Notes: generated from the letters alone by a model not told the origin. A stretch of DNA of 64,000 nt from Paraburkholderia sp. DHOC27 (GCF_003429005.1 NZ_QVQV01000009.1:186001-250000); one strand, 5' to 3'; positions 40,558 through 49,865 are shown, numbered from the stretch's first letter. Numbers and translations: made by a program.

Positions 40558-41466
40558 ATGTCCGATACCCTGACTGACGCAGCCGAAGATCGCGCCCTGC
40601 GTCACTGGAATTTCAGCGATCCCACGCCCCGTGTGGCGCCTGGTTCGGAAGCACACAAGCAAATGTTTTGCCGCATGCTTCTCGAAACCCACAACCCCTA
40701 CAAGCCGGCCGTGATCGACTGGCCGCCCTTGCCCGCCGACGTGCTCGCCCGCCTGACGGCGCTGCCTATCTGGGACATGGCGGTGCAGACCGAGGGACGC
40801 GCGACGATCCGCGTCGAAACCTACGCGGCGGGCATCACCGATCCGCTGCTGCGCGCCGCGCTCGACATGGACGCCGCCGAGGAAGCGCGCCACAAGCTGG
40901 TGCTGTCGAAACTGGTGGCAGCGTACGGCATCGACCTCGCCCCCGAGCCCGACTACCTCGCACCACGCGACGCCGAATGGGCGTGGATGGTGACCGGCTA
41001 TAGCGAATGCATCGACAGCTTCTTTGCCTTCGGGCTGTTCCGCTCGGCGCAGCTATCCGGCTATTTCCCCGAGGAACTGGTGCAGACCTTCGAGCCGGTG
41101 ATCCAGGAAGAGGCCCGTCACATTCTGTTTTTCGCCAACTGGGTGGCGTGGTACAAGCGCACCATGCCGTGGTGGCGGCGCCCCTGGCATTCGGTGCGGG
41201 TGTTCGCCATCTGGATCTATCTGGTGTGGGAACGCATGAGTATCGCCAAGGGCATGGACGCCGACGGCGGCAGTCACGATTCGAATTTCCTGCCCGCCAG
41301 CAGCGAGACCTTCGGCGACGCGCTTGAGCCGCGCGCGCTGTTCGAGCTGTGTCTCGCGGAAAACGAACGGCGCATGAGCGGCTACGATGCGCGGCTTCTG
41401 CGGCCCACGCTGGTCCCGTCACTGGTACGCTTCGCCTTGCGCTTCATGAAACGGCGCGCCCCCTGA
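40558..41466 (+). CDS. ferritin-like di-iron domain protein
   Basis: 302 residues. Two Glu-x-x-His motifs in helices (AEEARHKLVLSKLV and QEEARHILFFANWV), each preceded by a helix with a conserved Glu (VQTEGRATIRVETYA and YSECIDSFFAFGLFRSA), form the four-helix di-iron site of the ferritin-like superfamily. The exact reaction (oxygenase, oxidase or other) is not clear. C-terminal region contains an amphipathic RRPWHSVRVFAIWIYLVW segment. Located 25 bp upstream of the amidase gene, same strand, so probably co-transcribed. Confidence 0.75.
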   Translation: MSDTLTDAAEDRALRHWNFSDPTPRVAPGSEAHKQMFCRMLLETHNPYKPAVIDWPPLPADVLARLTALPIWDMAVQTEGRATIRVETYAAGITDPLLRAALDMDAAEEARHKLVLSKLVAAYGIDLAPEPDYLAPRDAEWAWMVTGYSECIDSFFAFGLFRSAQLSGYFPEELVQTFEPVIQEEARHILFFANWVAWYKRTMPWWRRPWHSVRVFAIWIYLVWERMSIAKGMDADGGSHDSNFLPASSETFGDALEPRALFELCLAENERRMSGYDARLLRPTLVPSLVRFALRFMKRRAP

Positions 41467-41491
41467 ACTGCTTTCGCTGGAGACCTGACGC

Positions 41492-42946
41492 ATGACATGG
41501 ACCGTCGACGAACAGCTGGCCCTCACGGCAACCGAAGCCGTATCTGCAATCCAGACCGGCCGGCTGAAAGCCACGGACTATGTCGCCACGCTGCTCGCCC
41601 GCGCAGCCGCACTGCAAACGCTCAACGCGCTCACTGCGTTGAACATGGAAGGCGCGCTCGCTGCCGCACGGCGCATCGACGCGTTGAGTGACGAGGCGCG
41701 CAGCGCGCTGCCGCTCGCCGGACTGCCGGTGGTCGTGAAGGACAACATCAATACGGCGGGCCTGTTGACCTCGGCGGGCACGCCGGCGCTGGAAGGTTTC
41801 GTGCCGGACAGCAACGCGCCCTCGGTGCAGCGCCTGCTCGATGCGGGCGCCATCGTGCTCGGCAAGGCCAACATGCACGAACTCGCGTTCGGCATTACCA
41901 GTACCAATCTGGCGCCGCATGCAGGCGCCGTGCGCAATCCGTACGATCCTGGGCTGATTCCGGGCGGCTCGTCGGGCGGCACCGCGGCGGCGATCGCCGC
42001 GCGCATCGTGCCCGCCGGTCTCGGCACGGATACGGGCGGCTCCACGCGCATCCCCGCTGCGTTGACGGGCACCGTGGGCTTTCGGCCGTCGGTGGGCGAC
42101 GGCGGCGCCGAGCGTCGCTATCACGACCCAGATGCGGTATTGCCGATCAGTCATACGCGCGACACCGTCGGCCCGATGGCACGCACGGTCGCCGATATCG
42201 TGCTGCTGGACGGCGTCATCAGCGGCGATGGCGCGTTGCCCACCGTGGCGCTGCAAGGTCTGCGCATCGGTTTGCCCGCGCCGCTCTGGGACGACCTCGA
42301 CCACGCCGTGGAAAACGTCGCGCAGGTCGCCCTGAAACGGCTCGAAGCCGCCGGCGTGATCTTCGTGCCGGTGACCATGCCGCGACTGCTCCCGCTGAAC
42401 GAGCAGGTCGGCTCGGTGATCGCGATTTACGAGGCGCGTGAGGACGTGCCCGCCTGGCTCGTCGCCAACGACGCGCCGGTCAAGACGTTGACGGAAATCG
42501 CCGCGCGCATCGCGAGTCCCGATGTCCGCGACGCCTACGACGCGATCCTCGCCAACCCGTTTGCGCAGCAGTACCAGAACGCGCTCACCGTATTGCGGCC
42601 GCAGCTTCAGCAGCACTACGCGGATACCTTCGCGGCAGAGCAGCTCGATGCGTTGCTGTTTCCGACGACGCGTCTGTGCGCCGTGCCGATCGACGAACTG
42701 GCCGGTTCGTCAACCGTCTCGATCAACGGCGGTGCGCCGATCAATGAAATGGGCGCCTATCTGCGCAACACCGATCCGGCCAGCAACGCAGGTATTCCTG
42801 GGCTCTCGCTACCCGCCGGACTCAGCGCGGAAGGCTTGCCGGTGGGCTTTGAAATCGACGGCCCGCTCGGCAGTGACCGGCGTCTGCTGGCGATAGGCGC
42901 GGCGTTCGAGCAGGTGCTCGACGTGTTACCCGCGCCGACGCTCTGA
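41492..42946 (+). CDS. amidase-signature hydrolase (indoleacetamide/mandelamide hydrolase-like)
   Basis: 484 residues with the full Ser-cisSer-Lys triad of the amidase signature family: Lys in VVVKDNINTAG, the cis-Ser in GGSSGGTAAAIAA, and the nucleophile Ser in GTDTGGSTRIPAA. ANMHELAFGITS and the C-terminal SLPAGLSAEGLPVGFEIDGPLGSD agree with indoleacetamide or mandelamide hydrolases. Cleaves a small amide to acid and ammonia; indole-3-acetamide would give auxin, a plausible trait in a plant-associated bacterium, but other amides are possible. The stop overlaps the next start (TGATG). Confidence 0.83.
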   Translation: MTWTVDEQLALTATEAVSAIQTGRLKATDYVATLLARAAALQTLNALTALNMEGALAAARRIDALSDEARSALPLAGLPVVVKDNINTAGLLTSAGTPALEGFVPDSNAPSVQRLLDAGAIVLGKANMHELAFGITSTNLAPHAGAVRNPYDPGLIPGGSSGGTAAAIAARIVPAGLGTDTGGSTRIPAALTGTVGFRPSVGDGGAERRYHDPDAVLPISHTRDTVGPMARTVADIVLLDGVISGDGALPTVALQGLRIGLPAPLWDDLDHAVENVAQVALKRLEAAGVIFVPVTMPRLLPLNEQVGSVIAIYEAREDVPAWLVANDAPVKTLTEIAARIASPDVRDAYDAILANPFAQQYQNALTVLRPQLQQHYADTFAAEQLDALLFPTTRLCAVPIDELAGSSTVSINGGAPINEMGAYLRNTDPASNAGIPGLSLPAGLSAEGLPVGFEIDGPLGSDRRLLAIGAAFEQVLDVLPAPTL

Positions 42947-43800
42947 TGCGGGCGCGCGAGATTTTGCGGCGGACCACGCCGGAAGCTGCACGCACGTCGC
43001 ATGCTGAGGGCAGTCATCCGTGGCACCAACGCTGGCCGCGCACATGGGCGCGCTTCCTGATGCAGCGCGCGCTCGGGATTGTCGCCGTCACGCTTGCCGC
43101 GACGAGTTGCGCGCACATCGCCGCGCTCGACCCCGACGCGCTGTGGAAAATCGTCGGCGGACAATGCGTGCCGCAGGAAGAGGCGATGGGCCGGCCAGGG
43201 CAATGCACGCTCGTCAATCTGAGCGAACACTATGCGATTCTGAAAGACATCAGCGGCGTCACGCAGCATCTGTTGATTCCGACCGACCGGATCACGGGCA
43301 TCGAAAGTCCCGCCATCCTCACGCCGAATGCGCCGGACTATTGGGTCGATGGCTGGAACGAGCGCAAGGTGGTGTCGGATTCACTGGGCGAACCGCTCGC
43401 CGACAATCAGTTCGGACTGGAAATCAATTCGAAGTATCGCCGCACGCAGCAGCAATTGCACATCCACATGGACTGCATGCGCGCGGACGTCACGCAGACG
43501 CTGGCAGCATTTCGCCATGCACCGCCTGGCACGTGGCAGTGGGATACGCTCGACGGCGCGCGTTACCGCATCATGCGGGTGACGAGCCTCACGCAGAACG
43601 ACAATCCCTTCCGGATCGTCGCGCGCGACCATCCTGATGCGCAGGCAATGGCAACCCAAACCATTCTGGTGACGGGCGCAGGACCTTCGACCGCGCAGGA
43701 CGGCTGGCTCGTCGTCAACAGCGGCATGGATGTGGATGGCGGCAGCGGCACGGCCGAAGGGCTGCTCGATCACAAGTGCCGGCTCTTCGAGGCGCATTGA
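42946..43800 (+). CDS. cdh: CDP-diacylglycerol pyrophosphatase
   Basis: 284 residues. Hydrolyses CDP-diacylglycerol to CMP and phosphatidate. Family marks: ALWKIVGGQCVP near residue 65, ILKDISGVTQHLLIPTDRITGIESP, NSKYRRTQQQLHIHMDCM (the HIT-like catalytic His cluster) and NPFRIVARDHP. A membrane anchor lies at about 38-57 (MQRALGIVAVTLAATSCA), possibly a lipoprotein-like cleavage before Cys. The ATG at 42946 is coupled to the amidase stop; the ATG at 43060, just before the anchor, is a credible alternative start and would give the usual length. Confidence 0.85.
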   Translation: MRAREILRRTTPEAARTSHAEGSHPWHQRWPRTWARFLMQRALGIVAVTLAATSCAHIAALDPDALWKIVGGQCVPQEEAMGRPGQCTLVNLSEHYAILKDISGVTQHLLIPTDRITGIESPAILTPNAPDYWVDGWNERKVVSDSLGEPLADNQFGLEINSKYRRTQQQLHIHMDCMRADVTQTLAAFRHAPPGTWQWDTLDGARYRIMRVTSLTQNDNPFRIVARDHPDAQAMATQTILVTGAGPSTAQDGWLVVNSGMDVDGGSGTAEGLLDHKCRLFEAH

Positions 43801-43839
43801 GGTGGCGCATTGAGGTGGCCCACCGAAGTGGCGCACTGA
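43791..43839. repeat. short tandem repeat spanning the cdh stop codon
   Basis: GGCGCATTGA at 43791-43800 and 43804-43813, with a variant GGCGCACTGA at 43830-43839. The first copy contains the cdh stop codon. Confidence 0.65.
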
Positions 43840-43843
43840 AGCG

Positions 43844-44356
43844 CTACTCCGCTGTGCCCGGCGCCCCCGCTTCGCCCGACGGTCTCTCCAGCGCCACGCT
43901 CACCAGCCAGCGGCGGATCACGTTCTCTTCTTCTGCGTCGAAGCCCGCCAGCATCTGCTGCTCGATAGCCTTGACGCGCGAGCGGCACTGCTTGAGCAGC
44001 GTCTTGCCCTGCTCCGTCACGTCGATATGCTGAATCCGGCCATGCACCGCGTGCGGCCGCCGCGCAATCGCGCCGGAGCGCAGCAGGTTCGCCACGATCA
44101 CGCTGACGGTCTGCGGCGTCAGCATGGTGAGCCGTGCCACGTCGGCATTGGATAGCCCTGGATACGCGTTGAGCATGGTGAGCACCATGAATTGCGGCGG
44201 CGTCACGTTGAGATCCGTGAGCGCGCGTTCCAGACGCAACCGGTGCGCCGCACTCGCCTGACGCAGCAGATAGCCGACGTGCCCTTCCTCACCGCGCTTG
44301 CCTTCGCCGATGTTCGGGATGTCCGTGCGTTCCGGCGCGGTTGAAGTCGTGGGCAT
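43844..44356 (-). CDS. MarR-family transcriptional regulator
   Basis: 170 residues. Winged helix with MarR motifs: ALTDLNVTPPQFMVLTMLNAYPGLSNADVARLTMLTPQTVSVIVANLLRSGAIARRPHAVHGRIQHIDVTEQGKTLLKQCRSRV. MarR proteins respond to phenolic ligands or oxidation. Divergent from the desaturase gene at 44553, whose promoter it may control; direct repeats GCTTTGCGC lie in the shared region. Confidence 0.87.
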   Translation of the reverse strand: MPTTSTAPERTDIPNIGEGKRGEEGHVGYLLRQASAAHRLRLERALTDLNVTPPQFMVLTMLNAYPGLSNADVARLTMLTPQTVSVIVANLLRSGAIARRPHAVHGRIQHIDVTEQGKTLLKQCRSRVKAIEQQMLAGFDAEEENVIRRWLVSVALERPSGEAGAPGTAE

Positions 44357-44420
44357 GTGTCAGAGGTCGGAGCAGGCGCCCGATGAATGTTCGTCCTCTG
44401 ATATTAACCGCTAAGTCCAC

Positions 44421-44451
44421 GGCTTTGCGCTTTTTCGACAATGCTTTGCGC
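44421..44451. promoter_or_regulatory. direct repeat GCTTTGCGC x2 between marR and the desaturase gene
   Basis: GCTTTGCGC at 44422-44430 and 44443-44451, 21 bp apart (two helical turns); the second extends into the palindrome TTGCGCAA (44446-44453). A possible regulator site. Confidence 0.35.
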
Positions 44452-44552
44452 AACAAATTGGTTCGCGCGGCAGAAGGCTTTCCGTAGTCTTGACAACAAC
44501 CCACCTACGGCGCCAACGCGCCCTTTAATCCGCTCTGCCTGTGTAACGATTG

Positions 44553-45614
44553 ATGGCGATCTACCTCGACGACACGCAACGCAAAGCCCTGGCCCGCCTC
44601 AGCGCGAGCTGGACCTGGCGCTCCGAATGGCCGACATGGGTGCTGATCGCCACGCTCTATAGCGGATGGTTCGGCGTCGCGACGCATGCCCGCCTGCTGG
44701 GCTTGCCGCTCACCATCGCGCTGCTCGCGCTGCTCAGTACGTGGTATCTGTCGTTGCAGCACGAACTGCTGCATGGGCATCCCACGCGGTCGCGCTTCAT
44801 CAACGGACTGCTCGGCTTCGCGCCGCTCGCGTTCTGGTTCCCGTATGGCATCTATCGCGCGTCGCATTTGCGGCACCACGAGGACGAACATCTCACGCGC
44901 CCCGTCGCCGACCCCGAGAGCTATTTCGTCACGCACGCTATCTGGCAACGCGCAGGAACCGCGACGCGTGCGCTGCTGACGCTACGCAATACCTTCGTGG
45001 GCCGTCTGCTGCTCGGCCCCGCGTTTGCGATCGCCGCCACCACCTTCGACGCCGTGCGCAAACTCGCGCAAGGCGACTGGCGTGAACTGCCCGTGTGGCT
45101 CGCGCATTTCGCGGCCGTGGCCGCGCTGACGTGGTGGCTCGACAGCGCGTGCGGCATCCCCGCGTGGTGCTTCGTGCTGGGGGTGGGCTATACGGCGCTG
45201 TCGCTAAGTTCGATCCGTTCGTTTCATGAACATCGCGCCGTGGATACGGTCGAGCACCGCACGGTGCTGAACGAAGCTGGATGGTTCTGGCGACTACTGT
45301 TCCTGAACAACAACTACCACCTGGTGCATCACGATCTGCCGCATGTGCCGTGGTTCGCGCTGCGACAGGTCTACGAGGCGTCGCGCCAGCAGTACATCGA
45401 GCGCTCGGGGGGCTTTCTGGTGAGGGGTTACGGCGAATGGATGAAGCGCTATGCCTTCTCGGCGGTGACCGATCCGGTTCATGGGCACACTGCGGGACTC
45501 AAGCCGCTCACGTCGCCAGGTTCGCTTGAGCCACATGAGCCACATGAGCCACATGAGCCGCCAGCCGCAGTGAATCGCTTTGCGGCGAACCTGCGCTCTG
45601 CCAAGCGCGCCTGA
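44553..45614 (+). CDS. membrane fatty acid desaturase
   Basis: 353 residues, four to six hydrophobic segments. The three His boxes of membrane desaturases/hydroxylases are present: HELLHGH, HLRHHEDEH and HLVHHDLPH. They bind the di-iron centre that introduces a double bond or hydroxyl into a lipid acyl chain or related substrate. The ATG at 44553 is used; the TTG just before it is not. A C-terminal tail contains three Glu-Pro-His units encoded by a 9-bp tandem repeat. Confidence 0.85.
   Translation: MAIYLDDTQRKALARLSASWTWRSEWPTWVLIATLYSGWFGVATHARLLGLPLTIALLALLSTWYLSLQHELLHGHPTRSRFINGLLGFAPLAFWFPYGIYRASHLRHHEDEHLTRPVADPESYFVTHAIWQRAGTATRALLTLRNTFVGRLLLGPAFAIAATTFDAVRKLAQGDWRELPVWLAHFAAVAALTWWLDSACGIPAWCFVLGVGYTALSLSSIRSFHEHRAVDTVEHRTVLNEAGWFWRLLFLNNNYHLVHHDLPHVPWFALRQVYEASRQQYIERSGGFLVRGYGEWMKRYAFSAVTDPVHGHTAGLKPLTSPGSLEPHEPHEPHEPPAAVNRFAANLRSAKRA
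45528..45554 (+). repeat. 9-bp tandem repeat GAGCCACAT x3 in the desaturase gene
   Basis: Three exact copies encode Glu-Pro-His three times near the C terminus. In-frame copy change would only lengthen or shorten the tail. Confidence 0.85.
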
Positions 45615-45619
45615 TCGCC

Positions 45620-46540
45620 TCAGTCCGCGCCGGCCATCGCGCGAACCTGGCGCGACGCCGCCAGCATGCGCCGATGCTTCTGCTGTTCCAGCCACTTCAG
45701 CGATTCGTGCACGACGCCCGCCGGCACATCGTTGAATGAAGCGTTGCGAATCAGCGTCTCGCTGGCTGCGATATCGTTGAAGGTGCCCAGCTTGTTTTGC
45801 ACCGTCGTCAGATCCTTGATGGCGCGCTCGTGTCCGTTCTTGAGGACAGGCTGAAAGAACTCGAGCAGGTAGCGCAGTTTCTTGCCGGCCTTGCGAACGT
45901 CGTGCAGCGCTTCTTCGTGAGTGGCCTCGCTGCGTGCCGCGCGTCTGCTGCGCTTGCGCAATGCGCGCTGCGCGAGGCGCACGCGCTCACGTGCAAAGGC
46001 ACGGATGGGCAGATCGCTGCAACTCGACTGCAATGTGGCTTGTGCGCGCAGCGAGACCTCCGTCAGGAACGTCTCGACATCCGCGCTCTGGATCACGGTC
46101 TGGCTATCCACGACGGCTGCCGCGCGCTTGCCTTCCACGGCTGCCACCAGCGGCGCGATGGATGCGTCCGATTCCTGCGCCGCTCTCAGCAGATCGCCGG
46201 CGATGTCCCAGTCGCGCGTCCCGCCGGCCGCGGCGGCGAGGCGCCGGAATTCCTCCGTTGCCTGCGTGGCCACTTCGTCGCCGAGGTAAGGCGCGTAGGC
46301 CCAGTAGAGCGCGCGCAGCTTTCGAAAGGCGACCCTGAGCTGGTGGTAGCCCTCGGCGTCGCTTTGTGTGGAGAGTGCCTTGACCCGTGACACCGCCTCG
46401 TCCACCAGCGGTGTGGCGAGGGAGGAGAACGTAGCGGCAATGGAGCTGGTCTTGAAGAGTGAGGCACCGGTCAGTTGCCGGTCGACGACCTTGAAACGAG
46501 TGTTTGGCCGTGGCAAGGGCCAGTCACCATCCAGATTCAT
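45620..46540 (-). CDS. CHAD-domain protein
   Basis: 306 residues, all-helical. CHAD motifs are clear: VSRVKALSTQSDAEGYHQLRVAFRKLRALYWAY and EEALHDVRKAGKKLRYLLEFFQPVL, helices rich in conserved His, Arg and Lys that bind polyphosphate. No CYTH domain is attached. These proteins localise to polyphosphate or PHA granules in Burkholderia relatives. Convergent with the desaturase gene and divergent from the Nudix gene. Confidence 0.85.
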   Translation of the reverse strand: MNLDGDWPLPRPNTRFKVVDRQLTGASLFKTSSIAATFSSLATPLVDEAVSRVKALSTQSDAEGYHQLRVAFRKLRALYWAYAPYLGDEVATQATEEFRRLAAAAGGTRDWDIAGDLLRAAQESDASIAPLVAAVEGKRAAAVVDSQTVIQSADVETFLTEVSLRAQATLQSSCSDLPIRAFARERVRLAQRALRKRSRRAARSEATHEEALHDVRKAGKKLRYLLEFFQPVLKNGHERAIKDLTTVQNKLGTFNDIAASETLIRNASFNDVPAGVVHESLKWLEQQKHRRMLAASRQVRAMAGAD

Positions 46541-46782
46541 TTCATCCCCTGGTCAGACGAAAATATGGTTCCGCCCAAGACCTTATCACACTGCACCTGA
46601 CACACTCCGTTCTTTGTGACGATTTGATGAAGCGCCGCCAACTTGTCGCGCTCACACCGCTCTTATGCGCAAGATCACCGGATGCCGGCGGTTCTGTATT
46701 ACGATGCAGGCTACGTCTATCGCAGACTGACATGCCGCCGCGTCAGCGCGTGTCGAACATATCTTTTGTGTTGGAGTGCGAT

Positions 46783-47151
46783 TTGAAAAAACGCGCCACC
46801 GTGATCTGTCGCAGGGGTAAGCGAATCCTCCTGGTCACACGCCGTCAGTCGAAGTGGGCTCTGCCGGGCGGCATTCTGAAGCGCGGAGAACATCTGTCGG
46901 ATGCCGCGCTTCGGGAACTCAAGGAAGAAACGCAGCTTTCCGGAAAATCGGCCAAGTATCTCTTCGATCTGCGTGGCAAGCAGAAACACCATCACGTGTT
47001 CACCTGCGAAATCCCCAACCGCGCCAAAGCTCGCCCGAGCAATGAAATCGCCAAATGCCGCTGGGTTCACCTCGACGACATTCCCGATCTGCTCACCAGC
47101 CGGCCGACCACCGACATCGTCAAGCTGATGAACCAGCGTCGCCGGAAGTAG
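46783..47151 (+). CDS. small Nudix hydrolase
   Basis: 122 residues from a TTG start (46783) that has GGAG six bases upstream; an ATG at 46732 would add 17 residues. The Nudix box is complete: GGILKRGEHLSDAALRELKEETQLSG. Other features: RATVICRRGKRILLVTRRQSKWALPGG and HHHVFTCEIPNRAKARPSNEIAKCRWVHLDDI. This subgroup includes diadenosine or diphosphoinositol polyphosphate hydrolases; the neighbouring CHAD (polyphosphate-binding) protein is suggestive but no proof of a link. Confidence 0.83.
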   Translation: MKKRATVICRRGKRILLVTRRQSKWALPGGILKRGEHLSDAALRELKEETQLSGKSAKYLFDLRGKQKHHHVFTCEIPNRAKARPSNEIAKCRWVHLDDIPDLLTSRPTTDIVKLMNQRRRK

Positions 47152-47184
47152 CACGAACAGTAGCGGGACGACGCGAGCTTGACG

Positions 47185-47206
47185 CGCGCAGCGTTACGTC
47201 TGCGCG
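47185..47206. terminator. hairpin between convergent Nudix and chemoreceptor genes
   Basis: CGCGCAG CGTTACGT CTGCGCG forms a 7-bp stem in the 68-bp gap between two convergent genes. No strong T-run; a weak bidirectional terminator at most. Confidence 0.35.
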
Positions 47207-47219
47207 TCGGGGGCTACGT

Positions 47220-48767
47220 TCAGAGCTGGAAGGCCCGCACTGCCGCGCGCAGTGACTGCGCCTGCGTTTCGAGCGCACTCGCCGCCTGCACGCCGTCCTG
47301 GGCAAACGAGGCGTTTTTCTGCGTCGTGTGATCCATCGTGGTGACGGCGGCATTGACCTGGTCGATGCCGACGCTTTGCTCACTCGACGCGCTCGCAATC
47401 GATTCGACCAGTTTCGACACACCGTTGACGGTCTCGATCAACTCGACGATGCTCACCCCTGCCTTGTTGACCGCGACGCCGCTCAGGTCGACCTCGGCCG
47501 TCATACCCTTGATCAGCCCGTCAATCTCGCGTGCCGCGCGCGAACTGCGTTCCGCCAGCGCACGAACCTCCTGCGCGACCACCGCAAAGCCACGGCCATG
47601 CGAACCTGCTCGCGCGGCTTCCACGGCAGCGTTCAGCGCCAGCAGGTTGGTCTGAAACGAGATGCCCTCGATGACGGAGGTGATTTCGCGCACACGGCCG
47701 GAGCGCTGCGTCAGCTCGCTCATGCGCTCCACGGCGTCCCGGGTTGCACGATTGCCGTCTTCGGCTTTGCTGGAGGCGACGCGCACGAGCGCGTGAGCCT
47801 GCTCGGCACGCTCGGCGTTTGCCTTGACGGTGGAAGCGAGCTGCTCCATCGTCGCGGAAGTCTGCTGGATGCCGGCCGCCTGGTCCTGGGTTCGCCCTGC
47901 CAGCAAGGTATTGCCCGCAGCGATGCCCGCCGAGGCCTCCGTGATGCTTTCGGTAGATGAGCGGATGTCGCCGATCATCGCCGCGAGCCGCTCCCGCATG
48001 GCTGCCATTGCGGACAGCACGCTGCGTTTGTCGTCGGGCGCGATCGGTACACGGATGGAGAGATCGCCGCCGGCCACGCGTCGCGCGACCTCCGCGGCCA
48101 CGTGCGGCTCGCCGCCGAGTTCGCGGAAGAGACCACGGGCCAGCGCCGCGCAGATCAGCGCAACCACACCGAGTCCGCCCACCACGAAGAGCGCGATCAC
48201 CACCTGCGCCACGTGACCGGATGCGCGGGCGTCGTCGTATTCCTGCTGCGCAACCGACAGTTCCAGATTGCGTAGCGCCGCGCCCTGCGCGCGCACCGAT
48301 CTGGTCGCCGCTTCGATGGTCTGCGTCTCGACCCACTGGGCTTCGGAGAGGTTGTTCGCCGTCAGCAATTGCACAGCCGGACGGAGGCCCTTGTCGCGCA
48401 AGGCCGCCCAACTCGAAGAAAACTGCGTCGCCAGCCTGCTCTCATTACCATTCGATGTGTTGGCGAGGTATTGCGCCATCAGCGCATCCACCTGCTGCAC
48501 GCGGCTCGCGGTGGCTTCGGTGACGAGCCGGGTTTTCTGCTCGGAAGGATCGAGAATCGCATCGCTGACGGAGAAGCGCGTGTCGGCCACCAGTTCGTCG
48601 ATGGACGAGATGACCTGCAGGTCTTTCGCGCGACCTTCGAACATGCGTTGCAGTGCGTCGGTTCCCCGGGTTACGCCGATAAAGGCGGCGGCGCCGGTTA
48701 CGAGCAGCACGAAGCCGACCGCTGCGGTGACAAAAACGAGGCGGCTTCTAACCGTGAGATTGCTCAT
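47220..48767 (-). CDS. methyl-accepting chemotaxis protein
   Basis: 515 residues. N-terminal membrane helix (RLVFVTAAVGFVLLVTGAAAFIGV), a four-helix-bundle ligand domain of about 170 residues, a second helix (VVIALFVVGGLGVVALICAAL), a HAMP segment (VAAEVARRVAGGDLSIRVPI) and a long cytoplasmic signalling domain. The hairpin tip that binds CheA/CheW reads ISFQTNLLALNAAVEAARAGSHGRGFAVVAQEVRALAERS, close to consensus. No C-terminal CheR-binding pentapeptide. The ligand is unknown. Start 48767 fits the family N terminus. Confidence 0.9.
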   Translation of the reverse strand: MSNLTVRSRLVFVTAAVGFVLLVTGAAAFIGVTRGTDALQRMFEGRAKDLQVISSIDELVADTRFSVSDAILDPSEQKTRLVTEATASRVQQVDALMAQYLANTSNGNESRLATQFSSSWAALRDKGLRPAVQLLTANNLSEAQWVETQTIEAATRSVRAQGAALRNLELSVAQQEYDDARASGHVAQVVIALFVVGGLGVVALICAALARGLFRELGGEPHVAAEVARRVAGGDLSIRVPIAPDDKRSVLSAMAAMRERLAAMIGDIRSSTESITEASAGIAAGNTLLAGRTQDQAAGIQQTSATMEQLASTVKANAERAEQAHALVRVASSKAEDGNRATRDAVERMSELTQRSGRVREITSVIEGISFQTNLLALNAAVEAARAGSHGRGFAVVAQEVRALAERSSRAAREIDGLIKGMTAEVDLSGVAVNKAGVSIVELIETVNGVSKLVESIASASSEQSVGIDQVNAAVTTMDHTTQKNASFAQDGVQAASALETQAQSLRAAVRAFQL

Positions 48768-48952
48768 CGAGGACCTACCAAAACCGAGCTCACACCACAA
48801 CCCAAGGCTTGCAGAATGGCATCTATCAGGAACAAAACGCCGCGCATATCGCACAGCAAGGCGACTGGATTACGGCATCCTGAGCGGATTATTTAATGAA
48901 GGTTTTGTGACGGTGGGGTGTGGGTGGGGGTCCGCCCACCCTAGGCACGAAA

Positions 48953-49486
48953 CTAAGCACGAAACCGCCGCGCCATCTGCAGCACCTTCGGCTCGTCCCC
49001 TTCCCCGTCCATATAAGGCACTTCAGCAATCCGCCCCACCGCTTGCAAACTGCGGATCAGGACCTTGCCGCTGTCCGGATACGTGCACACCTCATGTGGG
49101 TCGTTCAAGCCAACCGCGAAAAAGACCAGATCCTCATCGAACGGATTGGCCAGTTGATGGGCCACGCCCGTGCCCGCCGGGCACGAAATGCAGTCACCGG
49201 CACGAATCTCCTGAATGGTGTCACCGTAGCGAAACACGCCTCGCCCAGAGAGCACAAAGAAAATCTCGTCTTCGCGCGCATGCGTGTGAAACGGGCACGC
49301 CGTCCGCCCGGGCGGCACCCGCGAAACGTTGGCGCCGAGCCGGCCGGGCATGCCGTCCATGAGTGGCGTCAAGGGCTTCCACGCGCTGCCCCAATGCTCG
49401 CCATTCAGACGCTCGATTTCCTGCACGCTGTCCACGTTCACGACGTTGGGTGCAATGTCTTTTTCGGCTTTCTCCTCACGCTCCAT
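48953..49486 (-). CDS. cupin-domain protein
   Basis: 177 residues with one cupin barrel. Motif one is CPFHTHAREDEIFFVLSGRGVFRYGD (HxH with Glu), motif two GTGVAHQLANP (His). The metal site is therefore intact. The N-terminal 45 residues (NVDSVQEIERLNGEHWGSAWKPLTPLM) precede the barrel. Proteins of this type are often sugar-binding or dioxygenase-like; the role here is not clear. Neighbours do not indicate a pathway. Confidence 0.78.
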   Translation of the reverse strand: MEREEKAEKDIAPNVVNVDSVQEIERLNGEHWGSAWKPLTPLMDGMPGRLGANVSRVPPGRTACPFHTHAREDEIFFVLSGRGVFRYGDTIQEIRAGDCISCPAGTGVAHQLANPFDEDLVFFAVGLNDPHEVCTYPDSGKVLIRSLQAVGRIAEVPYMDGEGDEPKVLQMARRFRA

Positions 49487-49550
49487 GTTCGCTCCTCCGT
49501 GATCTGTTCATGAACAAGTACAACGCGTTTGATGTGCGCTGCCCAACCTG

Positions 49551-49865
49551 TTATGTCCGGCCGCGCACGACCAGATACTGATCGAGCAGTCCGCGAATGT
49601 TCTCACGCCCAACCGGATTCGCACTGTGAATCGAGTAGATGAAGTTGGGTGGGATAAAGCGGCCGCCCGAATCCAGATCCCTATCAATCAGCCACCTCAC
49701 CACCACCATCGCCGTGTCGTCGCCTCCCAGATCATGATCAAAGGAGATTTCTCGTGGGCACCCGAGCTTCTCCAGCAAACCAATCGCTTCCGCCGACGTC
49801 CGTGCGATCTGCCAGTCGTCGCTCACAGGATCGCGGATGTCGTCGATGAACAGTCGATAAGGCAT
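49551..49865 (-). CDS. cREC-type receiver-like protein (cyclic-phosphate processing)
   Basis: 104 residues, start at 49865. MPYRLFIDDIRDP, WQIARTSAEAIGLLEKLG, REISFDHDLGGDDTAMVVVRWLIDRDL and PNFIYSIHSANPVGRENI are the motifs of the cREC family, a receiver-like fold with extra acidic residues (DD, DHDLGG) proposed to act on RNA 2',3'-cyclic phosphate ends in phage and conflict systems. It follows a UDG-like gene after 38 bp on the same strand, so they likely form a unit. Its precise activity is inferred from the family proposal, not proven. Confidence 0.75.
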   Translation of the reverse strand: MPYRLFIDDIRDPVSDDWQIARTSAEAIGLLEKLGCPREISFDHDLGGDDTAMVVVRWLIDRDLDSGGRFIPPNFIYSIHSANPVGRENIRGLLDQYLVVRGRT

